Shown: in pieces, positions 20,643-32,302 of the stretch | Numbering within the stretch: the first letter of the stretch is position 1 | How the letters are laid out: the number at the start of each line of letters is the position of its first letter | Source of the DNA: Setomelanomma holmii | Taxonomy: Eukaryota > Ascomycota > Dothideomycetes > Pleosporales > Phaeosphaeriaceae | Length of the DNA: 64,000 bases | Direction: 5' to 3' | NCBI GenBank assembly: GCA_010015745.1 | Contig: ML978154.1 | Location: 272,668 to 336,667, forward strand | Made by a program: the position numbers and the translations under genes | The notes under the pieces: model-generated | Told to the model about the DNA's origin: nothing | The model's database searches: none | Seen by the model: only the letters and a program-made list of their open reading frames with translations

Positions 20643-22530
20643 ATGTCCAAATCCTCGCAGCCACACCAGATTGATATGCAATTCCGTGGGCATGTAGAGG
20701 GTCTCACGTATCTTGATCAAAATTCCCAGCCTTTGTGCTATTTGTTTAGCGGCGTGCCCTACGCCTTGCCACCCGTTGGACCATTTCGACTCCGGAAGCC
20801 AAGGGCATTGCCACCATGTTATCGTTATGGGACGAGAGCGAATCCGGCGCGCTTTACGGGTGGGTGTGGGTTGTGTCCGCAACCTGGGCCCAGCGAAGGG
20901 CACGGTGGGAGTGCGTGGGATGAGGATTGTTTGCAGAGTAATGTTTGGGTTCCGGTTGGGGAAGCACCGGATGGTGGTGAGTTTGGAAAAGGATCATGAC
21001 GGAAAAGTGCTAACATGAGATTTAGGATGGCCTGTTTTGTTCTGGATACGTAAGTGGATTATTTCTTTGAACCAAAGTTATCGTCCTTCCGCATCAAAGT
21101 AAACCCAAAATTTTGCGAACGAGTTCTGATTCGAGAGTTTTCTGCGACCTCAACCTCTTCAACTTCGTATATGTGGACGACTGCTCTTGTCAACATCCTG
21201 CCTTTTCGCTCGTCACTGATTATCTTCATTCATTTATACCAGTATTCATTCCAAGATCATCTTCTAACAACCCCCAGACGGTGGCTTTCTACAATTCGGC
21301 TCCCCCAACGATCTCGATCTCCGCGCCTTCCTCCGATCCTCACCCATCAAATGCATAATCGTCGCGCCTGCCTACCGCCTCAACATCTTCGGCTTCTTCG
21401 CCTCCCCATCCCTACTAACCTCCTGCCCCGACGTCTCTGCAAATCTCGGCTTCTGGGACCAACGCATGGCCCTGCAATGGACGTACGAAAACATTAGCTA
21501 CTTCGGCGGAAACGCTTCCAACATTACTATCGCAGGTTACTCGGCTGGTTCGCATTCTGTGTTTCATCAACTCGCTTATGATATCGGGGTGGATGGGAAG
21601 AAGGCGATTGTGAAAAGAGCAATGATGTTGTCGAACGGACCGGGTATGCAGCCTAAGAGTTTGAATGAGGCTCAAGAGCAATATGAAGAATTGCTCAAGG
21701 TTCTGGGTATTTCATCTGATCTCACACCATCGGAGCAGCTCAAAAGGCTACGCGCAACAAGCTCAATAGACCTCATTCGCGCCAGTCACAAAATGAAACT
21801 GCACCAATTCCGCGCCGTGACAGATGGGTCTTTCGTTCGACACAGTCTACTCGACGAGATCAACAACGGCACTTTCGCGCATCGAATGAAAACGCGCGGC
21901 GTGAAACTCATCATCGGCGAATGCAGTGACGAGCACTTCGTGTATGGAACATGGCGCCCGCCAAAACCTGGCTATGAAAATATGCTGCATCGGCTGGAGG
22001 CTGATTACTCACACGGATCGTGTAAAGTACTCATGTCGCACTACTTCCCAAACCGTAAACTGCCGGCCAAGTACAAGAGCTGGCAGGAAGCTTTTGGGCA
22101 TATATATGCAGATGTTCAGGTACATGCGTTAAAGCGAGGCATGGTAGATGCACTTGTTAGGCGTGGTGCTGGCAACCTCATCCATCGATATCGTATCGAA
22201 TGGCGCGCGAAATGCGTGGATAAGAAGCATCCACGGACGTGGGGTGTCACGCATACATCTGACATGGCGATATGGTTCTTTGGCAATGGCGAGATACTGA
22301 CTGCGGAGGAGAAGGAGGTAGTGACCAAAGCATTTCACGAACCTTTGAGTGCTTTCCTCAAAGGGGACGATGTGGAATGGGGAACAAAGCATGCGATGCA
22401 GATTCGGACTTTGAAGAGTGATGGATCTGTCAGGATAGAAAATGATGTGAGGCTCGAAGACGGTCTGGAGCTGTGGAACAAGCTTAAGAAAGTCGGAGCG
22501 ACTGGGCATCCGAGGGAGTCGAAGCTGTGA
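20643..22530 (+). CDS. type-B carboxylesterase / lipase
   Basis: Three exons (20643-20976, 21026-21049, 21278-22530) join to 536 residues. Exon 2 is only 24 bp, and the second intron is unusually long for this window (228 bp). N-terminal family marks are GVPYALPPVGPFRLRKP and EDCLQSNVWVP. The oxyanion loop reads WIHGGFLQFGSPND, with the His codon split by intron 2, and the nucleophile elbow is GYSAGS, where many family members have GESAG. The catalytic acid is probably in GECSDEHF and the His in GVTHTSDMAIWFFG. No signal peptide is apparent, so it may be cytosolic. An in-frame upstream ATG at 20580 would add 21 residues. The substrate is unknown. Confidence 0.85.
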
Positions 22531-23076
22531 GATGCTTCGAGGCTAGAGCGCAGTGGAGGTGTAGTGGCTGATACCAGTGACATTCCCATCAGTATTAGCC
22601 ACCGGAATCGTATATCAACCAATGCACGACATGCGACCGTTTGCCTCGCCCGCGGCTCATCTTCGCTGATCTTATCGTCCAACACTAATGTCAAGATCCG
22701 GCGTTTACGAAGTACGCGCATGACTAACTTCGGACTCAGCTGAACTCTAAACATCCCTGTGTTTCCCACGTGTTTCTCCTCGACGTTCGCGGCACGCTTG
22801 CGCAATTAGCCTCGGACTTGTGCGGGGATTGTGGCGATGCTTGACTCGTAGTGCGGTTGGCGAAGTGTGGCGATGTCGAGTCATGATGTGCGGTCTGGAT
22901 GTGCGTACGAGACGAGTGGGAAACTGAAATTAGTGGGTATGTCATTGATAGTCTGGAACAATATCCCACGAATGGGTTATTGTCGCGGAAAGAGTGTGTG
23001 TTGAGGTATTTGAAACCGCGAACGCATCTTTGGGAAACGATGCAGCGACTTGGACAATGGAGACCGGACTGAACGT
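22531..23076. other. convergent intergenic region
   Basis: Between the 3' ends of the carboxylesterase and the JmjC gene; no coding signal. Both 3' UTRs are expected here. Confidence 0.5.
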
Positions 23077-24516
23077 TCAATTGAACCAAAAGCTTACGCT
23101 GAAACTAGGACTCAGACTGCGAACGTAGTGCCACCAGCCGGCAGGGATGTACAAGCACTCGCCTGGGCCGAGGATACCCTCAACATAGCTGGCGTTTTTG
23201 AAGTCGGGATAGAGCTGTTCAAACTCCTTCCTCTGGTCTTCCAGACCGTTCTTGTCCCAGTGAGTATGTTGTGTCCAACAGGATATCTCTGGCCAGACTT
23301 TCATTGCCTCCTCCAGATCGATTTGACTCGTGTTGCTCATGTCGACTCCATTCTCATCCACGCTTCGTGAGTAAAGTTTTGGGGTTTCTTCTGGTGCGTA
23401 GAGGCGCACATACTTAGAGCCCAAGACCTGCGCGAGGATGTTATGGTACGGGTCGGTGTGTAGTGGTGAGACTGTACCTGCTGGGCCGAACCACGCATTT
23501 AGCAGGGGCTCTTCTAACTTTGCCGCAGATTTGATATGCGTGAGGTAAGGCGAAGGCGCAGGATCGCAGTAGCAGTAGTCAGGAATGCTAATGTCGGCTC
23601 GCAGCGTGGGAATCTGCGCGAAGAGATCATGTTGAGCTAGATAGCCTGGCTGACGTTCCTGACCACCAATCTCGTCCACGCTCAGTGGTGCAAGCATGTA
23701 TGCGTCCATAAACTCCCTGAATGAGACAATCTTTTGGCCCCAGCCTTCATCTGTATAGCTCTTCCCTACCTCCACAGGTACCAATCTCCTACCACCAAGC
23801 GTCTGCTCGAGCAGGTAGCCGGGGCGACTCCACGGCCGCTCATCAAGAGCAGGCCAGTGTTCGATCGCGCCCTCAATAATCGTCGGTGTATGCGTAGTGA
23901 CTTCCGAGATCTTCGCTTGGAAGGCCGATTGACTGAGGTTGTGAAGGCGCAGAAGAGGATGTTGTAGCGTTGGCGATGAAGAGGCTTTCACATTCGGAAA
24001 CCGCATACGCGGCCACGCAACACGTGGCTGTACAGCAATCCTCCTTCGCTTCAGCGGCCGCTTCAGACCCTCAACATCGTACTCTACATCCGGAGCGTCC
24101 CAATGGGGAAGCAAAGCCTTCAACGCTGCGAACCAGAGCTCCACGAGCTCTTTCCTTTGAGGCGAACCCACCAGTATCAGCGCCATGTCCAAGAGCCTGA
24201 CTACCTCATCAAGCCAGTCTCTCTGATCGATTTGCTCATATTTTGGACTGCCCGTGGTATCTCGCTCTTGCACGAGCTCTACAACCTTCCACAAGCTCGC
24301 ATCCGTATACAGCCTGCGCCAGCATGTTTTCACATCTTTGTACGGCACGTCATGCAATTTCTGGTATGCAAGTTTGAGCGCTGTATCGTGGTCGGTGGGC
24401 AGAAGCGAAAGCGCAGCGCGGCCGCATTCACGGATCGAGTCGGTCTTGCTAGCTGCGGTAAGTTCTTGTCGGGTCAGTTGGAAGATTTCTTCCAGTGTTG
24501 GCGCATCATTGTTCAT
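23077..24516 (-). CDS. JmjC-domain (cupin-like) protein, KDM8/JMJD5-like
   Basis: An intronless frame of 479 residues from the ATG at 24516. The open frame extends 38 codons upstream, but that part looks like leader sequence. The N-terminal half is alpha-helical. The JmjC core starts near residue 205 with TPTIIEGAIEHWPAL and includes GRRLVPVEVG, a DYCYCDP strand and AWFGPAGTVSPLHTDPYHN. The iron ligands of the HxD...H triad are H353, D355 and H463 (AGWWHYVRS), and the final strands are SFSVSFWFN. This arrangement matches KDM8-type oxygenases, which use 2-oxoglutarate and Fe(II). The substrate (histone or other protein residue) cannot be decided from sequence. Confidence 0.85.
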   Translation of the reverse strand: MNNDAPTLEEIFQLTRQELTAASKTDSIRECGRAALSLLPTDHDTALKLAYQKLHDVPYKDVKTCWRRLYTDASLWKVVELVQERDTTGSPKYEQIDQRDWLDEVVRLLDMALILVGSPQRKELVELWFAALKALLPHWDAPDVEYDVEGLKRPLKRRRIAVQPRVAWPRMRFPNVKASSSPTLQHPLLRLHNLSQSAFQAKISEVTTHTPTIIEGAIEHWPALDERPWSRPGYLLEQTLGGRRLVPVEVGKSYTDEGWGQKIVSFREFMDAYMLAPLSVDEIGGQERQPGYLAQHDLFAQIPTLRADISIPDYCYCDPAPSPYLTHIKSAAKLEEPLLNAWFGPAGTVSPLHTDPYHNILAQVLGSKYVRLYAPEETPKLYSRSVDENGVDMSNTSQIDLEEAMKVWPEISCWTQHTHWDKNGLEDQRKEFEQLYPDFKNASYVEGILGPGECLYIPAGWWHYVRSLSPSFSVSFWFN

Positions 24517-25112
24517 TCTTGATGGACGTGTGCATGAGCATGAGGTTGGGAACAGTGTAATGTTGGGTATGGCTGCGGTGCAGTTGTTCAAGCTTTTGAG
24601 CTTTGACTGCCAAGCCATTGCTCTTTCCACAGTTTTGGTGGGAGGATCGTGAATAATTCTCCGAATACGACTCCACAGCCGTTCAATTGGCTGTGGCTTC
24701 TAATTGCACTGTTATTAAGATGACCACGGCTTCGGAATTTCGAGACATGCACAATGTTAATCCATTTTAGTGCAGATCGTGTCCACCGGGTAGCGAGGCA
24801 AAGGTGCCCGAATATGCATATTAGACTCATATATTGGTCGGGTATCCGCCGGCTTGACATACGCCACTGCGACGCAATGTCAAATTGCCGAAGAAGTAAT
24901 ATAGTACACTAATGCAACCCACACTTCATACAAGAAAATCCTGATGCCCAACTATATCCATCGAGATCTCCAATACGGATAGCATGAAATGACATTAACA
25001 TGATTCGTGAGCCAATAACGCCAACCATGTGGGGGTAACGGTGAGTATAGCAAAAAGAGAATCCAAAGATGACAGGCAAGCGATGCAGTCAAGTAGCCCA
25101 AAGGCTGGGGTA
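24517..25112. other. intergenic, no gene seen
   Basis: Upstream of the JmjC gene and downstream of the next minus-strand gene. AT-rich, no coding frames of note. Confidence 0.5.
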
Positions 25113-26861
25113 TCACGCTAAAGGAGGAGAAGTAGCAGAACGAGGGGAAGGAGATGAGAGGAGACCGCCAGCGTCCTTCAGGGATGGAACATCGTAGCTG
25201 GTCTGTGTTGGAGTACGTTGAATCGGTGTCGAGGATTGGGTAGAAAGGAGACCACCTGGGTCTTGCAGCGATGGCACACCACGGCTGGTTTGTGGCGAGA
25301 TGCGATGCGTTGAAGCTGACAGACGCCCTTGCTGGCGGGTGGCACCTGTCGACGATCTCGAGCGAGGGGATGTAGATGGACGAGCATCTTCCTCTTTTTC
25401 GTTTTCCTCGGCGAGCAAGCCACCCAGATCCTGAAGTTGGTGGCTAGGTCGGACAGACATTTCGTAGTCCTCAGATTGCTGGGAGAGACGGGATGATCGG
25501 CGAGCTGGAGGAGGATATGCACGGCCATTCGGTAGCAGTGTATTTGATGCTCGGGAACTCCTACGTGGCTGAGGGGCAAAGTCATGCGTAATGACCGAGT
25601 CTGTCGGGGAGGGTGCTATGGTGGCATTTTCGAGTAGGCCACCAGCGTCGACCCAGGAGACTCTCCGACCCGCTCGAGGACTAGGCATCGGATCACGGAT
25701 GTCGGCGACATTCAGTTTGGGCTCAGAGTTGCCATTGTTGAAGACACCAAGCTCTTGATGTGGGAACTGCCAATGTGTATTCGCGAATGGCCCATTTTGT
25801 TGGCCGGATGGTAGTTGATCGAGATCCGCTACAGGCGCTGGTCGTGGTATCGCAGAGGACTTCTCGGACAGCTCTGGTTTTGTTCGATAGCCCAGCGATC
25901 GGGCAAGATCCTCATCGCTGCTACATGGTTGATTTGTGTAGCGTCGGGATGAGCCGCGTCGCTCCATACTATCAGTCGTTGATGGAGCTTTGAATTTCGC
26001 TTTCTTGACGCCTCGATCACGCAGGAACGATCCCAAGATGATAGCGTTGGCTACGATGGCGGCAGCGAGAATCTCGGAAGATGCAAAAACTGTGCGAAAT
26101 TGCTGGATGCCTTTCCTCTGAATGACCAAGGGCATTCGTGTACCGGTGATAACAATGAGAATGATGGACATGGAGAATAGGGCAGCAAGGGACAACTTGC
26201 GCTTAAAAGGCATGGCGGACTGGAAGATAATCGGTATGGGGAAGGCAACAAGAAGGACATCCGTGATGATATCACAGACGCCCATAGTGAGGAGCTGTGC
26301 GTAAGCCTGGCGGCATTCCGGTCCTGGATCCGGCACGACTTGCCAATAATGTGAGAATGGTTGACACTCTGCCAACGTTGCGATCAACACCATAACAAAG
26401 GTTAAGATGAGGAATATGCGTATGCCACGCAGGCCCATTTCATAACCTTTCTTCCAAAAGCGTTCTGTCAGTCGCTTAAGAAATTCAGATACAGTGTATT
26501 TGGCCATCCATATGAACATGGCGTAGAAGATTCTTGCCGCCAGGACACATTGGGCGCCTATCTCGCGATGTCGAATTTTGACCGGGTCCACCAGTCCGGT
26601 GACGTCGACATTGTTGGTGCCCCAGATTAGGACTGCATGTATACATGCCATGCGTGCAAGAAGGGGCATGACGCTCCAGGCCATGATCTTGTCTTCGCGG
26701 AAGAGTTGTTCATTTCGAATATAGCGGCCGGACAGTCGGAAGCCGATGATGACTATTGAGAAAATGGTGCACCACCAGCTGTAGAGCAGAGTAGGGTTGT
26801 TGGCGACGCGACTTCGGCGTTCCGGTGGAGATCCATTATAAATGGAGCGCGGTATTATCAT
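25113..26861 (-). CDS. rhodopsin-like membrane protein with a repeated GGLL C-terminal tail
   Basis: Intronless, 582 residues from the ATG at 26861; the frame is open upstream to 27017. The first 290 residues hold about seven TM helices with rhodopsin-like marks such as CQPFSHYW, GPECRQ, and a helix reading GVCDIITDVLLVAFPIPII. The remaining half is a soluble Ser/Pro/Arg-rich tail with four copies of a D-x-GGLL motif (DAGGLLENA, DLGGLLAEE, DPGGLLSTQ, DAGGLLSSP). The last two sit in longer repeats (VPSLQDPGGLLST and VPSLKDAGGLLSS). I infer that the tail is a cytoplasmic scaffold or sorting region. The ATG choice rests on a better hydrophilic luminal leader. Confidence 0.82.
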   Translation of the reverse strand: MIIPRSIYNGSPPERRSRVANNPTLLYSWWCTIFSIVIIGFRLSGRYIRNEQLFREDKIMAWSVMPLLARMACIHAVLIWGTNNVDVTGLVDPVKIRHREIGAQCVLAARIFYAMFIWMAKYTVSEFLKRLTERFWKKGYEMGLRGIRIFLILTFVMVLIATLAECQPFSHYWQVVPDPGPECRQAYAQLLTMGVCDIITDVLLVAFPIPIIFQSAMPFKRKLSLAALFSMSIILIVITGTRMPLVIQRKGIQQFRTVFASSEILAAAIVANAIILGSFLRDRGVKKAKFKAPSTTDSMERRGSSRRYTNQPCSSDEDLARSLGYRTKPELSEKSSAIPRPAPVADLDQLPSGQQNGPFANTHWQFPHQELGVFNNGNSEPKLNVADIRDPMPSPRAGRRVSWVDAGGLLENATIAPSPTDSVITHDFAPQPRRSSRASNTLLPNGRAYPPPARRSSRLSQQSEDYEMSVRPSHQLQDLGGLLAEENEKEEDARPSTSPRSRSSTGATRQQGRLSASTHRISPQTSRGVPSLQDPGGLLSTQSSTPIQRTPTQTSYDVPSLKDAGGLLSSPSPRSATSPPLA

Positions 26862-29839
26862 TGCTGGTGAGCAGTCCTCACAGACTCTCACGGAGAGCTG
26901 TAGGATTGTCGCGTGCTCACAGTCGACTTGCGATAGCGGCGAATGCACGGATTTGAAGAGCTTTGACCATTGTCTAACGTTGTGACGTTGCTGGTCCCGA
27001 GGATGCGGGTGTACCAAGGGTGGATGCGCTCAGAGAACCAAAACTTGCGATGCGGCTCCCAGTGAAGTATGTAGGGAGTTGGTGATGGAAGAGCGAGGCG
27101 TGCGGCCGTGTGTGAAGGCGGAGGAAAGTGGGCTGTCGCTGCTGAAGGGAACGAGACCTCAGAGATAACGGCACGAGTGGCGTTGTTGGCCTAGTGTCCT
27201 GGACGCCGGCTGCCACGTCCTGGCACTCTTAGCACACAGATAGGCGGTTGTCGGCGACGTCGTGCCAGCGTGAAGGACGGAGATTATGACTCCTGCGCGC
27301 ATCCATGAGAATGTGACTTTATTGTAAGATCAAGCTCAGCTACTGTCCCCTTCGCTCACAGTCCCCTGGATACAGCTCCCATGCGCTGCGATGCATGTGC
27401 TGCCCTTAGCGCTCGCCTCTATCTCTGGCGTCTGGCGTCCAACCCGCGCTATACTGCTATTTGAGTGGCTGGGCCGCCCATCGAATTGTCTCCAAGCAGC
27501 GACGTCGACCGCTTGACAGGGCTCCCATCGGATCTCGACAAGGCTCCTGTCACGAGTCTGTTTCCTATCGACTCGGTCCTTGATGATCCCCCATCGCCTA
27601 CTGGTCCCGTTATCCAGGTTGAAGCAGATTTTAGCGGCGGCCAGCTCAAAAGGCTCAATGCACATCGTCGCAAACTTCAGGCTGCGCCCGTTGGTCGCAT
27701 CCACCAATTTGCGTGATTTCGCAATCCAGTGCTGGCTTTGTGCGTGAGCCGCCCCCACGAAGCACCGGTCGGAGTCGCGTGTGTGCATTTGCGCACGGTG
27801 TCTGCCCTTCCCCACTTCACATGCGTTCCCGCTGAGGCTGGCTAGCCCACCCTGACAATTTCGATAACCACCTGCATTCTCGGGGGATCGATCCATGCTG
27901 TCGCGCAAGCCGCACGTTATGCTTGATGGAGGTATGAGAAGCACTCAGATGTTTAACTTGAACACAACTTATTCTTTCCCAAGTATTGTTCAGACAGATC
28001 TCACGACTAAGAAGTTTCAGTCTGATGATCACCAGAAAGCACCTGCCATTAGCAGTCAGCCCACTTACTGAGACACCTTCAGCGCATGAACTGCAGCCTA
28101 TCGTAAGATAACATGCAGCGAAGTATTGACTTCAATGCCCCCCGCACTTTGCTCTCGACAACCGAAGAGCTGTTCATGCAGACTACTTCCCGCCCGTTGC
28201 TGCGTCGCTCCATCCCTGCATGTTCGCCAGTGTTGGTCAAAGTTCGGGAATCGCCTACATATTTCACAGAACTGAGTCGTTCTGTTGTCGATAGAAACCC
28301 CGGTGCGAGTCGCATGGTTGACATGCACAGGGTCAGGCCACGTGGAAGGGTCGGGAACCTGCATTTAACTTCACTCTTCGCGATGTGAGTTGTGAGTGAC
28401 ATAGTCCGATTTAGGCATCTTCTGACGTGGATGGTCCTCGACTGCTCGACTGCAGCACCTGCTGAAAATTATTCTGTTGCTCCAGTGGCGCTCGAAGCCC
28501 GGCTCGAAAGCCTCTAAGAAGCTTCCTTACGTGCACAATATGAAAGCTAAGATGTATTCCATGGTATGAAGTATTCGGTTGAGATAGTCCAGATTGATAA
28601 AGCCATCGCGCCAAGGCCTTAGCAGTGACCATAGACGTCGAAAGTTCCATGCAGTCGATGTTGCTATCAAGCATAGACGGTGTATGCCTCCAGGAGACTG
28701 CTGGAGATGGACACGTGGACTTACACAGTATCATTCTACTAAGACGCTACTGCGTCTTTTTGTCTTCGTTGGAATACGCTAGAGGACTCTTACACTTATT
28801 GAGCTGGCAGACAAAATATCACCAAGGTATTGAAGACCTCTCAGCATCTGTATCATAAGTACCATGAGCACCCTGAACTTTTGCATATACCTTGGCACAG
28901 TCCTCAATAATACACTTCAGGAGAGAGCCAATCGAGTCCCACCTGAACTAGGCATGTGCGGTACGGCGGGCCTAGCAATCTGCTGCTATGACATTCGTCT
29001 TCTCCATTCACAGTTCCCACAGGCCCCTGGCGCCTGCGGCGGGCATTTCAAGGTTCCTTCTATATCACCTTCCCAACCTCCATATTCTGGTTCGTGGGCC
29101 CGCTAGAATATGGAGGTCGGTAAGGTAATGGAGTACGATGTTTTGGTTATGATACCCACGTGTTCTATACGATCGAGAGTCGTGACTTTATGCTGCATTT
29201 GGCTTCTCCGGACCCATGGATAGACGATCGACAGACCCGCTGCGCTGGGCCCTGGCATCAAGACAGGTACACGCAGTTTGTACATCACACATATCCAATA
29301 GCGAGGCTGCCCGCGACGGTGACGTGTGAATGTGTGCCAATAGACGTGCTCAATAGTTGTGCTTGAAGCTGGTAATGTTGAGGTCAAACTGACAATCACG
29401 TCATAGGGAAGGTGCGGAGGGGAGCCCGGTTTCACATGCAAAAGGGATTGGGCAGCCGCGAAAATGGCAAGACAGAGAGGAGCAAAGTGCAGCAGGAATT
29501 TCGGGAGTGCGCCTTGTCTGAGCACGCCATCATCCAGCTTGGAGACACAGTGGAAGTGATACAGGCGTATGGATGACGAGGGTGAAATGCTGTAGAACCT
29601 GCTGGATCCGTTTGTGGGTGGGCAATAGCAGGCTCCACCGATGACGTTCCGCCAAACAATGCGGCACACGACAGTGAGTCGCGCCTGTGCAAATAGTAGC
29701 GTGCCCCTGCAGAACCAAAACCATTGAACTCGAACTCGCTCTTGCCCTTTCCTCCACTCACACAAACCCAATTTCAATCCATTTTCAACAGCTATCACTC
29801 TCTTCAACCATAAAACCCCAAAACAGCAGCTCCGCCATC
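26862..29839. other. gene-poor region upstream of the reticulon gene
   Basis: About 3 kb with several mid-size frames (for example 27336-27944 minus, 27465-27716 plus, 29103-29807 minus) that overlap on opposite strands, share no domains and lack splice support. An inverted repeat lies at 29062-29131. A promoter and 5' UTR for the gene at 29840 are expected at the right end (CT-rich, CAAC-rich leader from about 29740). Confidence 0.5.
29062..29131. repeat. imperfect inverted repeat (hairpin)
   Basis: Arms of about 27 bp (29062-29088 and 29105-29131) share ACCTCCATATTCT and its complement next to the loop, with about five mismatches further out and a 16-base loop. No target duplication could be seen. 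It could be a small MITE relic or a 3'-end hairpin. Confidence 0.55.
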
Positions 29840-31265
29840 ATGTCCGAAGCTCCTCGCGTGGAGATTAACCACACAGTGTTTCCAGACCTGGACCCTTCTG
29901 CGCCTTCCAACCGTGCTACTACAGACTCATTGAGCCAGGCTCCTCAGTCGAACGGCAACGCGAACGGGAACTTGGCCCAGAGTGCACAGAAAGCTGGAGC
30001 AAGCATTTATGAGAGTGAGGTTCGTGTGACGAAACCTGGCAGCGAGCCGAGCAACAGGCTAACGCAATTCATTACAGTCCTATCAGCATCCTCCCCACCA
30101 CAATCACCCTCCTAACACCACGCAGCAGCAACACACGCCATGAACTCCGCAGCGAGCCACCCGTCAGTGCAGAGCGCGAAAGACACAGTCGTGAACGGCC
30201 CAGTAAGTGCAGCTTGACGCCATATCTCAAATGCTAAATTTGGGGCTAATCTTGGTCTCGCAACACAGGTGGGACAGAATGTTCAGGCAGAAGCCACGAA
30301 GACTCGCAACGAATTTGCCGATCTGGCGAACTCACGCCAGACACCGGACTATAAGGCTGCGACTGGTCAGAACCTCACTCGTATGTGCCGCCAGTGTCTT
30401 GTTGTTGCAGAAGATGCTGATCATGACCAGACTACCACAGCATGTTCTACCGCCTCTTGAGCTGGAAGAACCCCCGTGCGACCGGCATCGCCTTCGCTGG
30501 AACGATCTTGTTCATCTTCGCCGCACGATACCTCAACATCATCCGCTATGGCTTGAAGCTTCTATACCTGACACTGGGTGCCACTGCAACCGCAGAGGTT
30601 GCTGGGCAATTGGCTTTTGGACGGGGCCTTACCTCCCAATTCAGGCCACGCCAATACTTCACCATTCCGAAGGCCTCGCTCGAGCGCCTCCTTGATGATG
30701 TAGAGCAGCTCATCAACTTTTTCGTCATTGAGTCTCAGCGGATAGTCTTCGCGGAGAATGTCTACGCCACAGTTGCCGTAAGTGATACTCAGAATTAATC
30801 TCGCAATTATCTTCTAATGTGTGCTAGGCTTTCTTCGCTTCCCTTATCTCCTACTTCCTTATCAAGTTCGTTCCTCTTTGGGGCTTGACCTTGATCGCCA
30901 CCCTTGTCACCTACCTCGCTCCTCTTATCTACATCCAGAACAAGGAGGCCATCGATGGCCAGCTCGAGAAGAGTCGTCAGATCGCCAGCCAGCAGGCTAC
31001 CCAGATCAAGGGTCTTGCCAACCAGCACGCCGGAAACGCTGCCAAGACCGTTCAGGGCTATACTCAGCAGGCCACCGCTAAGGCACAGGAGACCATCAAC
31101 CAGTACCGTGGACGCTCAGCCTCCCCAGAGATCAAGAAGGAGGACTTCCCTGCTGCCCCCAAGCAGGACTTCACCTTAACTTCTCAGCGAGAATTCCCTG
31201 CTGCACCCAAGAACGACCTTGCTGCTGAGCTCGACGAGAAGCTTGCTCCTCAGACCGCTTTGTAG
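29840..31265 (+). CDS. reticulon-like ER membrane-shaping protein
   Basis: Five exons (29840-30014, 30126-30202, 30269-30380, 30431-30777, 30828-31265) join to 382 residues. The donors are GTGAGG, GTAAGT, GTATGT and GTAAGT. The reticulon homology domain starts with LTHYHSMFYRLLSWKNPR, followed by a long hairpin helix (TGIAFAGTILFIFAARYLNII), a second hydrophobic region (LLYLTLGATATAEVAGQL), and a final hairpin (AFFASLISYFLIKFVPLWGL with LIATLVTYLAPLIYI). The tail is amphipathic, Gln/Ala-rich and then Lys/Glu-rich with two (E/D)FPAAPK repeats. Reticulons wedge into the ER membrane and stabilise tubules. Acceptor 30430 was preferred over 30440 because only it keeps HYHS and the frame. Confidence 0.9.
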
Positions 31266-32302
31266 ATACGTCTACACCTCAAGTAGCCCATGACGAACCT
31301 CTCGCCATCTCAACCCTCGAGAGGTTTCTACAGGATCTCTAATGTGCCACAAGGTGCATGTCATGGTTTCATCCATTTCACACGTACACGCATCTTCATG
31401 ATGATTACGCATGATGACCTCCACGTTCGGTCTTGATACGATAGCTACGCAGCCCCAAATTGGACGTGTTCAGCGCTTGTGTATCCATTTTCCTAAAAGC
31501 TCTTTCTTCGATGTTCATGTCAAGGTCTCTCTATCAGCTTGTTCGTCTGATTTGACGGGGACTGTAAGGACGGTCTCAGGTACGAGCGAAGGCGCGACTT
31601 GATTGGCATGGCAATACAGGCGTTGTAACTTCCCCTCCATCCGTTCATAGGGTATAATACATCTTCAATTGTCTAATGCGGTTCCCCACCAGTCTGTGCC
31701 GTGAACGCACATGGTCACGTCGAATCATCGTGCCTAACAGACCGCGCGCCTCATTGAAGTCAATGCCGCCCCCAGTATTGACTACCGGTGAGTAGCCATG
31801 CCTCCTTCACTACACAAACCTGTAACGAGGGTCTCGCCGCAATGTACCAACACGAAGTGGGCATGAGAGCGATGCCGCCAGTATCAACGAGTAAATATTC
31901 CTCTGTCAAAGCCCATATGACAAGTAGGCCAGCAGCGAGTATGTACCAGTAACAGCTGAGAAGTTATGCTGGGATACGTCCCTCATGTTTTATCTCTAAT
32001 GGTGCATTGCAACGTGTTTCGAAGCTCTAGACTATGTCGTGTTCAGTCCGAGACCTTTTGAGACATGACCAATTATAGCTTACGCGCTAAACCCAATACG
32101 ACACCAGGCAAACACTTCACGTCAGGGTTCCACTGGCTTCACGCCTCCTTGGCGGCTTCGCCACTTGACAGGCGGCACTTCACCTCCGTGTCAGCATACT
32201 ACGCCCACGTCCACTCTCCTTTCGCTCACTCCTACCACGACTCTTGCTTTGTTTCCTCCTAACACCACGGAATTCTTTGGACTACTGAGAAGCACACGAA
32301 GC
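31266..32302. other. intergenic, no gene seen
   Basis: About 1 kb between two plus-strand genes: 3' UTR of the reticulon gene, then the promoter of the next. The frame open from 32165 into the next gene lacks a supported start. Confidence 0.5.

Noticed and set aside
14945..27017. A secondary-metabolite or catabolic gene cluster
   Set aside because: The enzymes present (GMC oxidoreductase, carboxylesterase, tautomerase, laccase) lack a backbone synthase, transporter or shared regulator and lie with gaps and mixed strands.
27336..27944. 202-codon minus frame in the gene-poor region
   Set aside because: No motif, unusual composition, overlapped by similar-sized frames on the other strand, and no splice partners.
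29103..29807. 234-codon minus frame upstream of the reticulon gene
   Set aside because: Overlaps the hairpin and probable reticulon promoter; no recognisable domain; many rare-looking residues.
30441..30460. Alternative acceptor (CAG at 30438-30440) in the reticulon gene
   Set aside because: Gives an immediate stop (TGA at 30458); the AG at 30429-30430 keeps frame and restores HYHSMFY.
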